Source: Maea johnstoni (Eukaryota > Annelida > Polychaeta > Spionida > Magelonidae). From it: 64,000 bases of DNA. The stretch covers positions 8,902,165-8,966,164 of the forward strand of contig OZ012693.1 in the NCBI GenBank assembly GCA_963942565.1, written 5' to 3'. Positions 55,180-64,000 of this stretch are shown here, piece after piece. A program made the translations under genes and the position numbers. The stretch's first letter is position 1. Each line of letters starts with the position of its first letter. The notes beneath the pieces were generated by a model, which did no database searches, had not been told where the DNA came from, and saw only the letters and a program-made list of their open reading frames with translations.

Positions 55180-55290
55180 ATGTTTATGCTGCTGATGTCT
55201 ATAAATATAGCCAATACAAAATGATGCAAAACATGACAGGATTTAGATGGTTTTCAAAAAACTTTCCATCCTTGCATTTGGAAGGATTAA
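55180..55290 (-). mobile_element. Family A MITE, large internal deletion
   Basis: The left arm reaches AATGATGCAAA and then jumps to ACATGACAGGATTTAGATGG; it ends TTTGGAAGGATTAA. About half the element is missing. Confidence 0.85.
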
Positions 55291-55690
55291 TAGGGGTGCA
55301 ATTGATATAAGATCGAAATCGATCAAAATAACTTTCTTCAATCAATTAGAAAAAGTATTATGTCAATTGTTATGTCAATTAATCGATAAAAGAACCACCG
55401 CAGTCTTTTAGGCTTTGTCATCATTTCCTTACCATTTTAACACTGCTAAGAATTTTAAATAGAAACCATTTTCACTTAAAAATGATAAGAAAACTAGAAT
55501 TGTTTTTGTATTTTAGGAATCTTAGGATCATAGCCACAAAAATAGTGTGATACATGTAAAATGACAATTATTTCATGCTTCATGCAGTTCTCCAAAATAA
55601 AATGGAAATTATTGGAATCGAAAAAAATGACAACAGTTGATCGCATCGAAAAAAAATGGATGTCAACGACATGTGAAAACCAAATGTAAT
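55291..55690. mobile_element. Family H-like region
   Basis: The left end TAGGGGTGCAATTGATA is H-like. The right part, read on the minus strand, has GTTGACATCCATTTTTTTTC and TGTTGTCATTTTTTTCGATT, matching 32517-32610. The right terminus and target duplication are not found. Confidence 0.5.
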
Positions 55691-56068
55691 CTAAGTTCAT
55701 TACAAAGATAGGATTATAAAGTGGTGCATAAATTATGTTGATTAAGTAGTCTGGGACAGATATGTTGGTGATGCAATTTTGGATGGCTTGATCGGAAACC
55801 TATTAATATAGCCTACTTCAAAGGAAAGATGATGTTTGATGACTTACAATAGACATCAAAGAATGCTTCAATATTATGAACCTCACAATTTTGTGACATA
55901 ATAACACTCTTTCAATAATCTCTCTTTTCCTGGCCATGTGACTCTATTTATAGATATGACACCTACATTTTTCATTTCTGGATCATACTCTTTGCAGCGA
56001 ACATATGTCACTGTCTATTACATCACAGAGTAGGGCTGCTAATCCATGATCAAATTGTTTATTGCAAA
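55691..56068. other. No gene seen
   Basis: Unique-looking spacer. Confidence 0.4.
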
Positions 56069-56225
56069 GGGCTCGACATTGGTGCTTATATGTTCTACTT
56101 GGTTTTAAATGAAACATTTTAAAACAAAGTTTTTCAAGGGCAGGTGAGAATGAGAGTAGGGCAAGTGAAAGTTGAATCTCACTTGCCCAACTGGGCAAGA
56201 GGCTGCAAAAGTTAACGTCGTGCCC
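56069..56225 (-). mobile_element. Family D element, internal deletion
   Basis: GGGCTCGACATTGGTGCTTA to GCAAAAGTTAACGTCGTGCCC (as motif) are the D termini. The stem reads ACTTGCCCAACTGGGCAAG, and ~190 bp of the middle found in the 21609 copy are missing. Confidence 0.82.
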
Positions 56226-56635
56226 TTATGCACTTTATCTTGGCAGCTCATAATTAACTATTTTCTATGCTAAAATATATACAGAACTGATTTTATACAT
56301 TGGTATGGATATTTGATTTACCAGGTACATTGTGATACAATGTTAATTTATGTATGTACAATATTACAAAAGGCTGTGATAAAGCACTGATAGTCTCACC
56401 CAGCCAAGCCCTTGAGAATGTAATATATTTCAGATGACAACTTGTTTTTGTGCTCTTGGTGCCCTTAAAGGCAATCCCACCAGAAGGCAAAGGAATCAGA
56501 GCAGGAACACTCAGCCTGTCAGAGTCATCTAGTGCATGGGCCATGTGGTTATGCTACGGCGTTATCATTGTGCAAAGCACATGCTGATCAATAGAAACTA
56601 AGAGAGAGTGAATAAGATAGAGCTAAACTGGGAAA
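56226..56635. other. No gene seen
   Basis: Unique-looking spacer. Confidence 0.4.
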
Positions 56636-56775
56636 ACAAGAGGTGAGTCAGAAAGTGAGAAAGGGATCGAGAGAGATTATGGGGGATTGAGAGAAAGAGA
56701 AAGAGAGAGTCGAGAGAGAGGGGGTAGGGAGATAGAGGGAGAGAGCTAAGGGAAGAGACTATGAGAAATGAGAGA
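56636..56775. repeat. Purine-rich (GAGA) imperfect tract
   Basis: GAGAGA-rich sequence with many interruptions; the Ser/Leu-rich ORF on the opposite strand is an artefact. Confidence 0.85.
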
Positions 56776-57064
56776 ATATTAGAAGACAAAGACAGAGACT
56801 CACACTGGGATCTCTTACATGAGAGCCTTGTGTGTGGCCTACAACTGCATGAGAGGTATTCCTGCATCGACCTAGATGTTAAAAACAGAATGATTGATGG
56901 ATGATAATAACATGCTTCATTTAAACCTCCATTTTACCTGTCTTTCACTGTGTGCCACGGAACTAGAGCCATATAATCCTGCTATCCACCGAACCAAAAA
57001 ACTGCCGTTCCTGTCACTTAATCCATCATTAATCCACTACCTTATTTCCCTAACCCACTCTACT

Positions 57065-57092
57065 TTAACCCTTCCAAAGCTGAGGCTACTTT
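57065..57092 (+). mobile_element. Family A left-end fragment
   Basis: TTAACCCTTCCAAAGCTGAG then GCTACTTT, cut off where an ATCGATT-rich sequence begins at about 57095. Confidence 0.75.
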
Positions 57093-57094
57093 TT

Positions 57095-57200
57095 TATTTT
57101 TAATGGATCATCGCTCACTCAGATTGGCTGATGATCGTCAATCGATTCTAAAAATTTAGACCGATTCTGATCACTGATTCCTTGACTTGATTAGTTCAAA
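57095..57200. repeat. Inverted ATCGAT-rich sequence
   Basis: ATGGATCATCGCTCACTC and GCTGATGATCGTCAATCG lie before ACCGATTCTGATCACTGATT. The last resembles the right end of the 6238-6477 element. Confidence 0.4.
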
Positions 57201-57311
57201 GTTGTCCCTGACCAAATAGGTTAATTATTTTCCATCACTGTTCATACCAGCACAGCTTAGTTATATGTCGGAATGCGGCACACCACTGCACACCACATGA
57301 ACTCACAACTC

Positions 57312-57525
57312 TTAACCCTTCTGCGATGCTGAGTCTAATTTTGTCCAAAGCACAATATCGCAAAAATATTTGATAATTATCTAAACCCTGTCATGTTGGT
57401 ATTCATTTGAAAGCTCTCACTGAGCTCTATCATATGAATACCTGTTTGCTACGGTTTCATTTTTTTTTCAGGTTTTTTGCATCATTTTGTTACGGCAAAA
57501 TTAGCCACAAGCACCATAAGGGTCA
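57312..57525 (+). mobile_element. Family A MITE
   Basis: TTAACCCTTCTGCGATGCTG to AGCACCATAAGGGTCAA. The centre shares ATTTGAAAGCTCTCACTGAG and CTCTATCA.ATGAAT with the chimera at 48767, defining a subfamily. Confidence 0.92.
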
Positions 57526-57770
57526 ACCTGATGCAATGTACACTATACACATAATACAGGTGGTTTGATTGAGAGGGTCTTAATCACAGCCCATCACTGT
57601 ATGCACAGGAGCAGCTATCTGGCAGGATGCAACACCTAGCCCTGCACGCCAACACCAGAAATCATATCAATTATACTTAACAGCAATTTGCAGCCCGAGT
57701 CAGTCACAAATAAACAACCTGCACGCGGGAGGCGACTAGGATAAAGGTAGTTCAGGTTGGGAGGTTATAG
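57526..57770. other. No gene seen
   Basis: Unique-looking spacer. Confidence 0.4.
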
Positions 57771-58169
57771 TAGGGCTGTCATTGATAAGAAATTTTTACC
57801 GTTTCAATAATCGATGAAATTATTAACTATATGGTACTTCCTTTTGATTCATATTTATGTTACCTGTAACTGATGATTCCTATATCATCACCAATAATGT
57901 GCTCATTTGGCATGTTGGCGGTTCACGAGTAGGTGATTTTTTGACCTATTGACCCACCCACACATGCATATATTGCATCTGTGTGGCTTCCGCCAAAGTT
58001 GAGTGAGTGCACTGGGTGAATTCTGTGTTTATTTTTAGTACGCATCAATGTGGCGTCACTACACAACATAATTTACCTATGAATCTATATCTTGGGACGT
58101 CCAAGATATCAAAGATCAGCAAGGATTTCTTGCCGATTCATCAATACAGGTGGTATCAATGACAGCCCT
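57771..58169. mobile_element. hAT-like MITE (family H)
   Basis: TAGGGCTGTCATTGATA on the left and TATCAATGACAGCCCT on the right. Flanks GGTTATAG and TCTTATAG match at 6 of 8 positions, so the duplication is decayed or chance. The interior is unlike the other two H copies. Confidence 0.82.
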
Positions 58170-58707
58170 TCTTATAGGTAGGTTATATAGTTAAAGATCG
58201 CATAAGGGTTAAGGTTTGGCTTCAACTAGCATTCCCCCTATAAATATTTATCAAATACTTTTGCCAGATAATTATCATCAACATTTTCATGCCTTTTTGT
58301 GAGCTCCAGGCATGAATGATTTAAACCATAAATCTATCCATTTCAGTCCAAAGTAATTAATCTAGGTGTCTGAGGTATATATTAAGAGGGTTCGGATGAT
58401 GTCCAAAGGATGCTGAGACACCCTGCTAGCTATAAGGCTCTATTGCAGATTACACCTTCAGCAAGACCTCTGCATATGTATGGATTAAGAAAGTGCAACT
58501 CCACACGAAACCCCTGATTGCCACTTATTCAATAGACGTCCTCAAGTGACCTGCGTTATAGAGCTTTACCTGCCAGCATGCCATTCCTGCCTATGATTAA
58601 ACACGTCGCTACGGAGAATAGTATAATGATGAGTCAAAGACCCTCAATTCTGCTGTCAACAGACAGGTCTGACTGACTGATGGAGGCTAAATGTGTCTCA
58701 ATCTTCT
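58170..58707. other. No gene seen
   Basis: A B-like right terminus (CCAGGCATGAATGATTTAAA) is at about 58308-58326; otherwise unique-looking. Confidence 0.4.
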
Positions 58708-58932
58708 TTATAATCCTTCCAATGCTATATTAAAGGCAACGTTCATCCAAAGCAAAAAAAACGCAATGATTTTTAAAACCCATCTAAACCCTTTAATGTT
58801 GGTATTCATTAAAAAATCTCTCGCTTCACAAGTATTTCCATATGAGTACCCATGCGCCAGGGTTTTAGTCATTTTTCAGGTTTTTGCATCATTTTGTACA
58901 GCCAAATTAGCCACCAGATGTCTATGGGTTAA
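58708..58932 (+). mobile_element. Family A MITE, diverged
   Basis: TTATAATCCTTCCAATGCTA to CCACCAGATGTCTATGGGTTAA (as motif). Confidence 0.88.
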
Positions 58933-58980
58933 TGGGGATTCAACTAGCAGTGCTAAAAATCCAGAAGGTGCTATGTGAGA

Positions 58981-59203
58981 TTAACCATTCCTGCTTATAA
59001 AGAGCTAATTAAATTGTAGTCTGGGGCTGTGATACTTTTGAAAATAAGTCAGGAATAGAGAATGAATTCCCAAAATATTTTGAGGAGAGTTGTAGGCTGG
59101 ATTCTGGTCAATGTTGCTCTTGGAATCATTTTCCAAAAGATGCTTCTGTTAGAGAGATATCATCAAAATAGTCGAGCCTTTTTTTGGCTGCTGTGAGCAA
59201 TGA
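58981..59203 (+). mobile_element. Family B MITE
   Basis: TTAACCATTCCTGCTTATAA to GGCTGCTGTGAGCAATGAGG, with core AAATATTTTGAGGAGAGTTG; the right TTAA is lost. Confidence 0.85.
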
Positions 59204-59817
59204 GGCTAGCTGTCCTATTTACATCTCATGCTGAAACCATCATATATCCAGATCCTTCACGACTACAGGGTAGCAATTACCCCACTTATTCAATTATTTT
59301 TTATTCATTTTTAATAAATTCTATTCATGTTGGCAGAGGAGCCATATTGTGTTTGTAAGAAAGGGGGTTTACACTAAAATGTAGGTCATTGCTTGATCAA
59401 ATGAACATTTTTGAATTGATTATTCTTTTTGCAATTATCAGTTGACTGCCCCAAGAATATTTTGAAAATCATGTTTTTGAAAACTATGCTAAAGAATCAA
59501 ATTTGATCAAAATCCAACCAAAAAATTCTGTGATATCTTGAGAATTGTAGATTATATTAAAATTTATATTAAAAGTATCAGTCCATGCAATACCTGTAAG
59601 GATAAAGCATAAAAGACAAATAAGAAGGATATGGGTAAAAGAAAAAAAACATTTTTTGCCTTGATCACAATTCACAGGGAGTTCAATTTAGATCTACAAC
59701 ACAATATTTACAATATCAAAAAGTTACTTACCACATTTGCAGAGGAAAATGGCAAGAAATTTTGGAATACTCACCTGAAATATAAAAATGCATTTATGAA
59801 TATTAGACAGGTGCTTA
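59204..59817. other. No gene assigned
   Basis: Overlapping short ORFs on both strands at 59484-59870. The plus-strand peptide is Lys/Asn/Phe-rich and has no recognisable domain. Confidence 0.35.
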
Positions 59818-59855
59818 AGCCTAACAATTTTGTTGTTTGTTTCCTGTACCATCAC
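59818..59855 (+). mobile_element. Family C left-end fragment
   Basis: GCCTAACAATTTTGTTGTTT then GTTTCCTGTACC matches the C terminal repeat; the remainder is absent. Confidence 0.5.
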
Positions 59856-59890
59856 AGAAAAACTAGGTAAGTGGCCTAGCAACTAAAGTG

Positions 59891-60000
59891 CAGGGCTGTC
59901 ATAGTTTATTTCTTTTTGTTGATTCGATATATTGATAATTCTTTTTTCGCTTTCAATTATTCTATACAATACACTGATATATAACTGTGGTTACTGCTGG
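59891..60000 (+). mobile_element. Family H left-end fragment
   Basis: CAGGGCTGTCATAGTTTATT then GATTCGATATATTGATAATT resembles the H left arm. No right end found. Confidence 0.45.
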
Positions 60001-60217
60001 GAGGGTACTTCTTATTTCTAATCAGAAGACTGTAAGGCATTATATACTTAACATATAGGCAGAAAACAGAGTAGAGGAAAAACTGAATCAATACAATTGA
60101 CCTCTTAAGCTACTTGAAAACAAATATTAAGGACCAATTGATCATGTTTCAGCTTGGCCTTTCACTACATGTAGGCAGAGAATGCAACATTGTTTAATTA
60201 TTTTAAGACATACCCTG
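60001..60217. other. No gene seen
   Basis: AT-rich spacer. Confidence 0.35.
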
Positions 60218-60262
60218 CACAGGGCTCGACATTGAGGCTAGCCCGATAGCCCAAGGCTAGTT
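60218..60262 (+). mobile_element. Family D-type left-end fragment
   Basis: GGGCTCGACATTGAGGCTAG, followed by a different self-complementary stem, CTAGCCCGATAGCCCAAGGCTAG (as motif). Confidence 0.5.
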
Positions 60263-60999
60263 CTAGTAAATTCTATTTGTGAGAAGCCTGAAGGAGGCGT
60301 TAGTTGAAATTACAATAGATTGTGACCAAAGAAGTATGAAGTTGTGCTCTGGCTCTGCTCACCTGGATGATAATAAAGGAAAAATTAACAAAATACAATG
60401 CATTCTCTTTTTAAGTTATCCATGGAGGCTAGCGGTAGTGTACTGATTGACAAATTTTGTCAATTAATAATTGTTGCAAATTTTATAGAATCAATTTTTC
60501 AGGGTTAGCAAAAATATCTCCAGACTTTTCTTTTATTTTTTGGGAACTTTTTTATTTTCCTGTGTGCCAGGCAATCACGGCTATGCCTTCATCATACAAG
60601 TTCACAATTTGTTCATATGCATACAAGGGAAACATTGTAGATATATAATGACATTGACAAAGTTTCATAAAAACAATAAAGATACAGACATTGATAAATA
60701 TCGTTGTTATTCATCAGAGTAATCAAGCAACATACCCAATCTTTTTTCAAACTTATCCTCTCTCTCAACAAGTGTGTATTTTTGTCTCTCATAATTGAAA
60801 AGCCGTTTTATATATCTCCAGACTCATAGTATTGTTGAGGTACCCTAGCTATAGTAAACCTTGCTTGGCTGATAATTTTTTTTTTGTTCATACTGAGTTC
60901 TGCTGCATGTTTTATATCTAACCATTACAATGGCTAGATGCATTCAGTGATAAAGGCTAGGAGAGAACATAATCTTCCTTAGATATTCCCCAGCCGCCT
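60263..60999. other. No gene seen
   Basis: AT-rich unique-looking sequence. Confidence 0.4.
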
Positions 61000-61440
61000 G
61001 CGAACCTTATCACACATGAATAAATGACTTGCTCGATCCGATTCCCATCAGACGCAGCAAATCAACTCCCAAAAAACTAATGAATACATCCATCTGAAAA
61101 TAGCACAGAAATGTGCTACAGAATGGACCTTAATGAACAAGAAAGCCACTTCTCACCCGGCGAAATGGGTGCGCTGATTTGTTTTCAGCACACTTGGCAT
61201 GGCTGATGGAAGATTTCCCGGAAGTCATCTTACCTGGATTCTGGCCCCTGAGTTCCGCGCTAAAGTGTGTATCAAATTGCTGGCTCAAACCGCTGCGGGC
61301 TAAATGTTTAAACAACAAAGACTAGGGAATGGATTCACAAACGAAATCAACACTTAAAGCCTCAAGTCGTACTTCCTAGTAACTTCCTTAGCCCTCTGGC
61401 AATGGGTGGATTAATGCGCTGCGTGTTGCCATTAAGACTG
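61000..61440. other. Repeat-free GC-richer island, possible regulatory element
   Basis: No MITE, SINE or tandem repeat. Contains motif-like words: CCGGAAGT (ETS-type), GTTTAAACAACAAAG (forkhead/Sox-type) and GGATTAATG (homeodomain-type). A 62-codon minus ORF overlaps but has no coding support. Regulatory function is inference only. Confidence 0.35.
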
Positions 61441-61449
61441 CAATGATAG

Positions 61450-61695
61450 TTAACCCATTCATGCTCAAGAATTCCTCTAGGAATTGTCGACTGGATCTTT
61501 TATACTTATGACAAAAAACTTCCAAATAAAGAATAATATTCGAATAGTATTAGAAAAAATATTTAAGGAAGAGTTGTTGGTAGTGTTGTGAATAACATTT
61601 CTGGCCCTAATATATTCCAAATGTTGTTTTTGTCTGAAAGATTTCACCAAAATCGTGAGGCTGCATTTTGGCAACTGCAAGCATTAACGGGTTAA
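61450..61695 (+). mobile_element. Family B MITE, complete
   Basis: TTAACCCATTCATGCTCAAG to GCAAGCATTAACGGGTTAA with TTAA on both sides. The inner part has AAATATTTAAGGAAGAGTTG against AACATTTCTGGCCCTAATAT. Confidence 0.95.
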
Positions 61696-61914
61696 CCCGT
61701 TCACTTCCTGCAGCTGCCTTGCACTTAGACTCTTTTTCTGAAGAAACATCTCTCAGAAAATATTTGACACTTAATTCATAAAAAACACTCACTCGATCTC
61801 TACTCTATAATACATCCATTGAAACATCTGACACTTATTAAATTAAAAATGACCTGGCACATTAGAAAACTTCTTGATAGTAATAAACAAATGATTTGAG
61901 AAAAACTTGATTAA
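61692..61914 (+). mobile_element. TTAA-bounded B-like segment
   Basis: Opens TTAACCCGTTCACTTCCTGC at the shared TTAA and contains CTCTCAGAAAATATTTGACA. The next TTAACCC at 61911 bounds it, but no inverted right end is visible. Confidence 0.45.
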
Positions 61915-62074
61915 CCCTTGTAAGTCCAAATTGTAATTTGCCCCATAACTGTCTGATGCCAACTTGTAATGGGGATTATTAGCCAAGATCAGGTACCAAG
62001 TTGTTCATGTTTGACCATCATATAAAAGTTTGGTCCACCATAATCTTGTGACATATCAAAAAATAAACCTTAAA
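61915..62074. other. Unassigned sequence after a TTAACCC
   Basis: Starts TTAACCCTTGTAAGTCC (from 61911), which could be the end of another TTAA element; no partner end found. Confidence 0.3.
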
Positions 62075-62404
62075 TCAAGCCAAAGATTTGGCAGCCAATT
62101 GCCTAATTCTCGAGCAATGTAGAAGGTCTTTTAGATTGGCAAGTGAGGCTCTTCTTTTAATAAAAACATATAAATAAGAGCAAACTAAATTGCTAAAACA
62201 TAAATATAAAGGTCTAGAGGAACTTTTAGTAGGAAGATAGCCAAATTTCCTATCTGGAACAGTATGTGCAATAAAACCATTGTCAACACAATCCTGGGTG
62301 TGGCGTATCAAAGATTTATACAAAGATTTATACAATCTAAGTTTCTGATGGTCATACTTCCTAATTTGATGTTGTGCGATAAGGTTAGTAGGACTATTAG
62401 ATTT
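62075..62404 (-). CDS. Weak candidate terminal exon, unidentified protein
   Basis: A minus-strand frame open for 109 codons plus TGA, preceded by a pyrimidine-rich acceptor (AGCTTCATCTGTTCAG). The peptide begins KSNSPTNLIAQHQIRKYD and includes RHTQDCVDNGFIAHTVPDRK. A direct duplication, TATAAATCTTTG twice, lies in the middle. No AATAAA was seen just downstream. A different frame on the plus strand (62413-62622) is also open nearby. Family not recognised; chance is quite possible. Confidence 0.22.
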   Translation of the reverse strand, partial: KSNSPTNLIAQHQIRKYDHQKLRLYKSLYKSLIRHTQDCVDNGFIAHTVPDRKFGYLPTKSSSRPLYLCFSNLVCSYLYVFIKRRASLANLKDLLHCSRIRQLAAKSLA

Positions 62405-62727
62405 CTGAACAGATGAAGCTGAAACCAGTCCACAGTATTACTAATGCTTATTGTGTGACAGGACATTACGCCAACAGAAGTTGGCCCACATCAAGAAGTG
62501 TTAAGTATTATCATGTCCTGATGTGCAGACAAGTTGATACTAATATATACTCTCCTGGTAACAATCACACAGGCCTTTTTCCTGTAAAAGATAAAAATAA
62601 AAGTGGGGCACCTAACAATTAATACAGGTTTCAACAATAAAGCTGTTGTAGGGGCTATTTCCTTATTTCAATTGCATATGCTCTGTGCTCTGGCCCCTGA
62701 CCTTTTACTATTAGGGGTCTCAGCATG
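62405..62727. other. No gene assigned
   Basis: Short plus-strand ORF 62413-62622 without recognisable domain; otherwise nothing. Confidence 0.35.
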
Positions 62728-63205
62728 AGGACTTCCATTTCTCAAATAAAGCATCTCTTTCCTGAGTCTGTCAAAGTAAACAATACAGGTTACCAGAGAG
62801 CATCTTTAAGATACACCAACAAAAATATTAATTTGCCTAAAAGATATCATGAGAGTAGTCCCTGTCAAAGGCCTTTTGGGCAACTAGAGACTTTGATTGA
62901 TTAAATAACCACATAGACAAATCAGGACAGAACTAATCTAGGCAAAAGAAATGGCAATTTCTCAAATAAGACCTATATCTCTTTCCTGAGTCCATCAAAG
63001 TAAACAATACTCCCCAATTATTGGAGAGCACCTTCAAGATACACCAAAAAAATTGATTTCACACTATAGACTTCAATTGGTTAAACAACCACATAGACAA
63101 ATCTGGACAGAACCAATTAAGGCAAAAGAAATCTCAATTCTCAAATAAGACATCTCTTTCCTGAGTCCATCAAAGTAAACAATACCGGTTACCCGAGCTT
63201 ACCTT
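62728..63205. repeat. Tandem repeat, three units of ~180-220 bp
   Basis: Each unit holds TTCTCAAATAA, CATCTCTTTCCTGAGTC, ATCAAAGTAAACAATAC and CTTTAAGATA. The first two also hold AACCACATAGACAAATC and GGACAGAAC. The third is partial. Confidence 0.92.
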
Positions 63206-63239
63206 TAAGATATGAAAACACAATAGATGAAAGAAAAAA

Positions 63240-63650
63240 CGTGTCAGATTTCCCGTAACGAAAACATCCCTCCCCTATTGCTGCGCTTAGATTACACCTA
63301 TTAATCATAATGACAGATCTACATTCCTACAATAATATTTTCTCCCGCAGAAATTGATTATTCCCAGCTTGATGGATTACACCTCAAAAGGTTTCCCCAC
63401 AAAGCACCGAGGTATGGCGCCGAACGTGAATGCGATGGTGGTACACGATAAGACATAGGTTTCCCACGCTCGAAGCAATTAGTGCCAATGAGATGACTGG
63501 GGACATATCACCTCCCCTGTAATAGTGAACTACGATTACAGTTAACTAGGGTATCGGGCCATCGTAATGATAGGGAAGATCGTCGCTTTTAGGGGATCCA
63601 TTACACGTGCTCGTGACATGTTGTCAGGGCTGTCTGATCACTGTGTATGC
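63240..63650. other. Repeat-free GC-richer island, possible regulatory element
   Basis: Distinct texture: few homopolymers, frequent CpG. GATTACA occurs three times (63290, 63371, 63533), with TTAATCAT and TAATCA-type homeodomain words. No ORF and no repeat family. Could be a conserved non-coding element; inference only. Confidence 0.35.
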
Positions 63651-63799
63651 AACGCAATACCATAATATCTCATGTTGATAGAGACAATGACTCCCCGACG
63701 AAAAATAATCAATATTTCCGTTTCTGCATCTATGTGGGCAACATTACCTAATAGCCACAGAAAACAACAAAAGAACCAAAGAGCTGGTAAAAAAAACAA

Positions 63800-63845
63800 T
63801 TTTACTTGCCCTGTGAAAAAATAAACTTGCCCTTCAAACCACATT
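63800..63845. mobile_element. Family D inner fragment
   Basis: TTTTACTTGCCCTGTGAAAA and AAACTTGCCCTTCAAACCAC match the ACTTGCCC-bearing stem region of family D. Confidence 0.4.
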
Positions 63846-63867
63846 CTCATATCAAACTATGAATTAA

Positions 63868-64000
63868 TAAACCCATTAATGCTTCATACCTCCAATGCTT
63901 AGGGTACTTTTGTCCAAAGCACGCGGACACAAAGACTTTTGAAAACTCTCTAGACCCAGTCATGTTGGCATTCATTAGATAGGTCTGACAGCTTAGATAG
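63868..64000 (+). mobile_element. Family A MITE nested in a B left end, cut by window edge
   Basis: B left end TAAACCCATTAATGCTT (63868-63884) runs straight into an A left arm, ATACCTCCAATGCTTAGGGT, continuing to the window end. The junction is at the same B position as the nested A at 49851. Confidence 0.75.

Noticed and set aside
62413-62622. 69-codon plus-strand ORF that reads somewhat protein-like
   Set aside because: Lacks an acceptor and a good donor, and competes with the minus-strand candidate at 62075-62404.

Overview
This window is non-coding or intronic DNA from an AT-rich animal nuclear genome. The likely source is a marine invertebrate; I cannot name the species. The reasons are: no dense coding, tRNA-derived SINEs with recognisable A and B boxes, long (TA)n, (CT)n, (GA)n and (ATT)n microsatellites, several minisatellites, and a very high load of short non-autonomous DNA transposons (MITEs). 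I see no transposase, no reverse transcriptase, and no LTR or virus-like element. I see no rRNA, functional tRNA or CRISPR array.

Most of the sequence can be assigned to a few repeat families, defined here by comparing copies inside the window. Family A (about 35 copies or pieces) is a ~215 bp TTAA-flanked, piggyBac-like MITE whose two halves are diverged inverted copies of each other. Family B (about 20 copies or pieces) is a ~225-245 bp TTAA-flanked foldback element. Family F (one copy, 4176-4447) is a third TTAA foldback. Family C (about 12 copies) is a ~230-250 bp PIF/Harbinger-like MITE with GGCC termini and TTA/TAA target duplications. Family G (46101-46572) is a second Harbinger-like MITE. 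Family H are hAT-like MITEs; two have perfect 8-bp target duplications. Families D and E are ~350 bp elements with GGGC termini and internal palindromes. There are two SINE families.

Layout: 1-9 kb has A copies, degenerate tandem repeats, one SINE, F, and microsatellites. 9-13.5 kb is mostly low-repeat DNA plus a 1.15 kb element with terminal inverted repeats. 13.7-19.3 kb is A/C/H rich and holds a 139-bp hairpin. 20-23 kb has D, E, B and A. 23.6-24.7 kb on the minus strand has the best coding evidence: two phase-compatible exon-like ORFs with splice-like borders, separated by a 342-bp intron-like gap that is mostly an A element. 25-34 kb alternates C and A copies, two GC-richer islands, a short-unit satellite and a ten-unit 94-bp minisatellite. 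34-45 kb is MITE clusters, a hAT MITE and a weak exon candidate at 41.1-41.5 kb. 45.6-47.1 kb has tandem repeats, one interrupted by a Harbinger MITE. 47.8-51.4 kb is a mosaic of nested A, B and C elements, including an A/B chimera and a SINE pair. 51.5-53 kb is a degenerate ~150-bp tandem array. 53-64 kb has microsatellites, H, D, A and B copies, a weak exon candidate at 62.1-62.4 kb and two repeat-poor GC-richer islands that may be regulatory.

The most notable structure is the A/B network: foldback TTAA elements abutting through a single shared TTAA, inserting into each other's TTAA sites, and in one case fused half to half.
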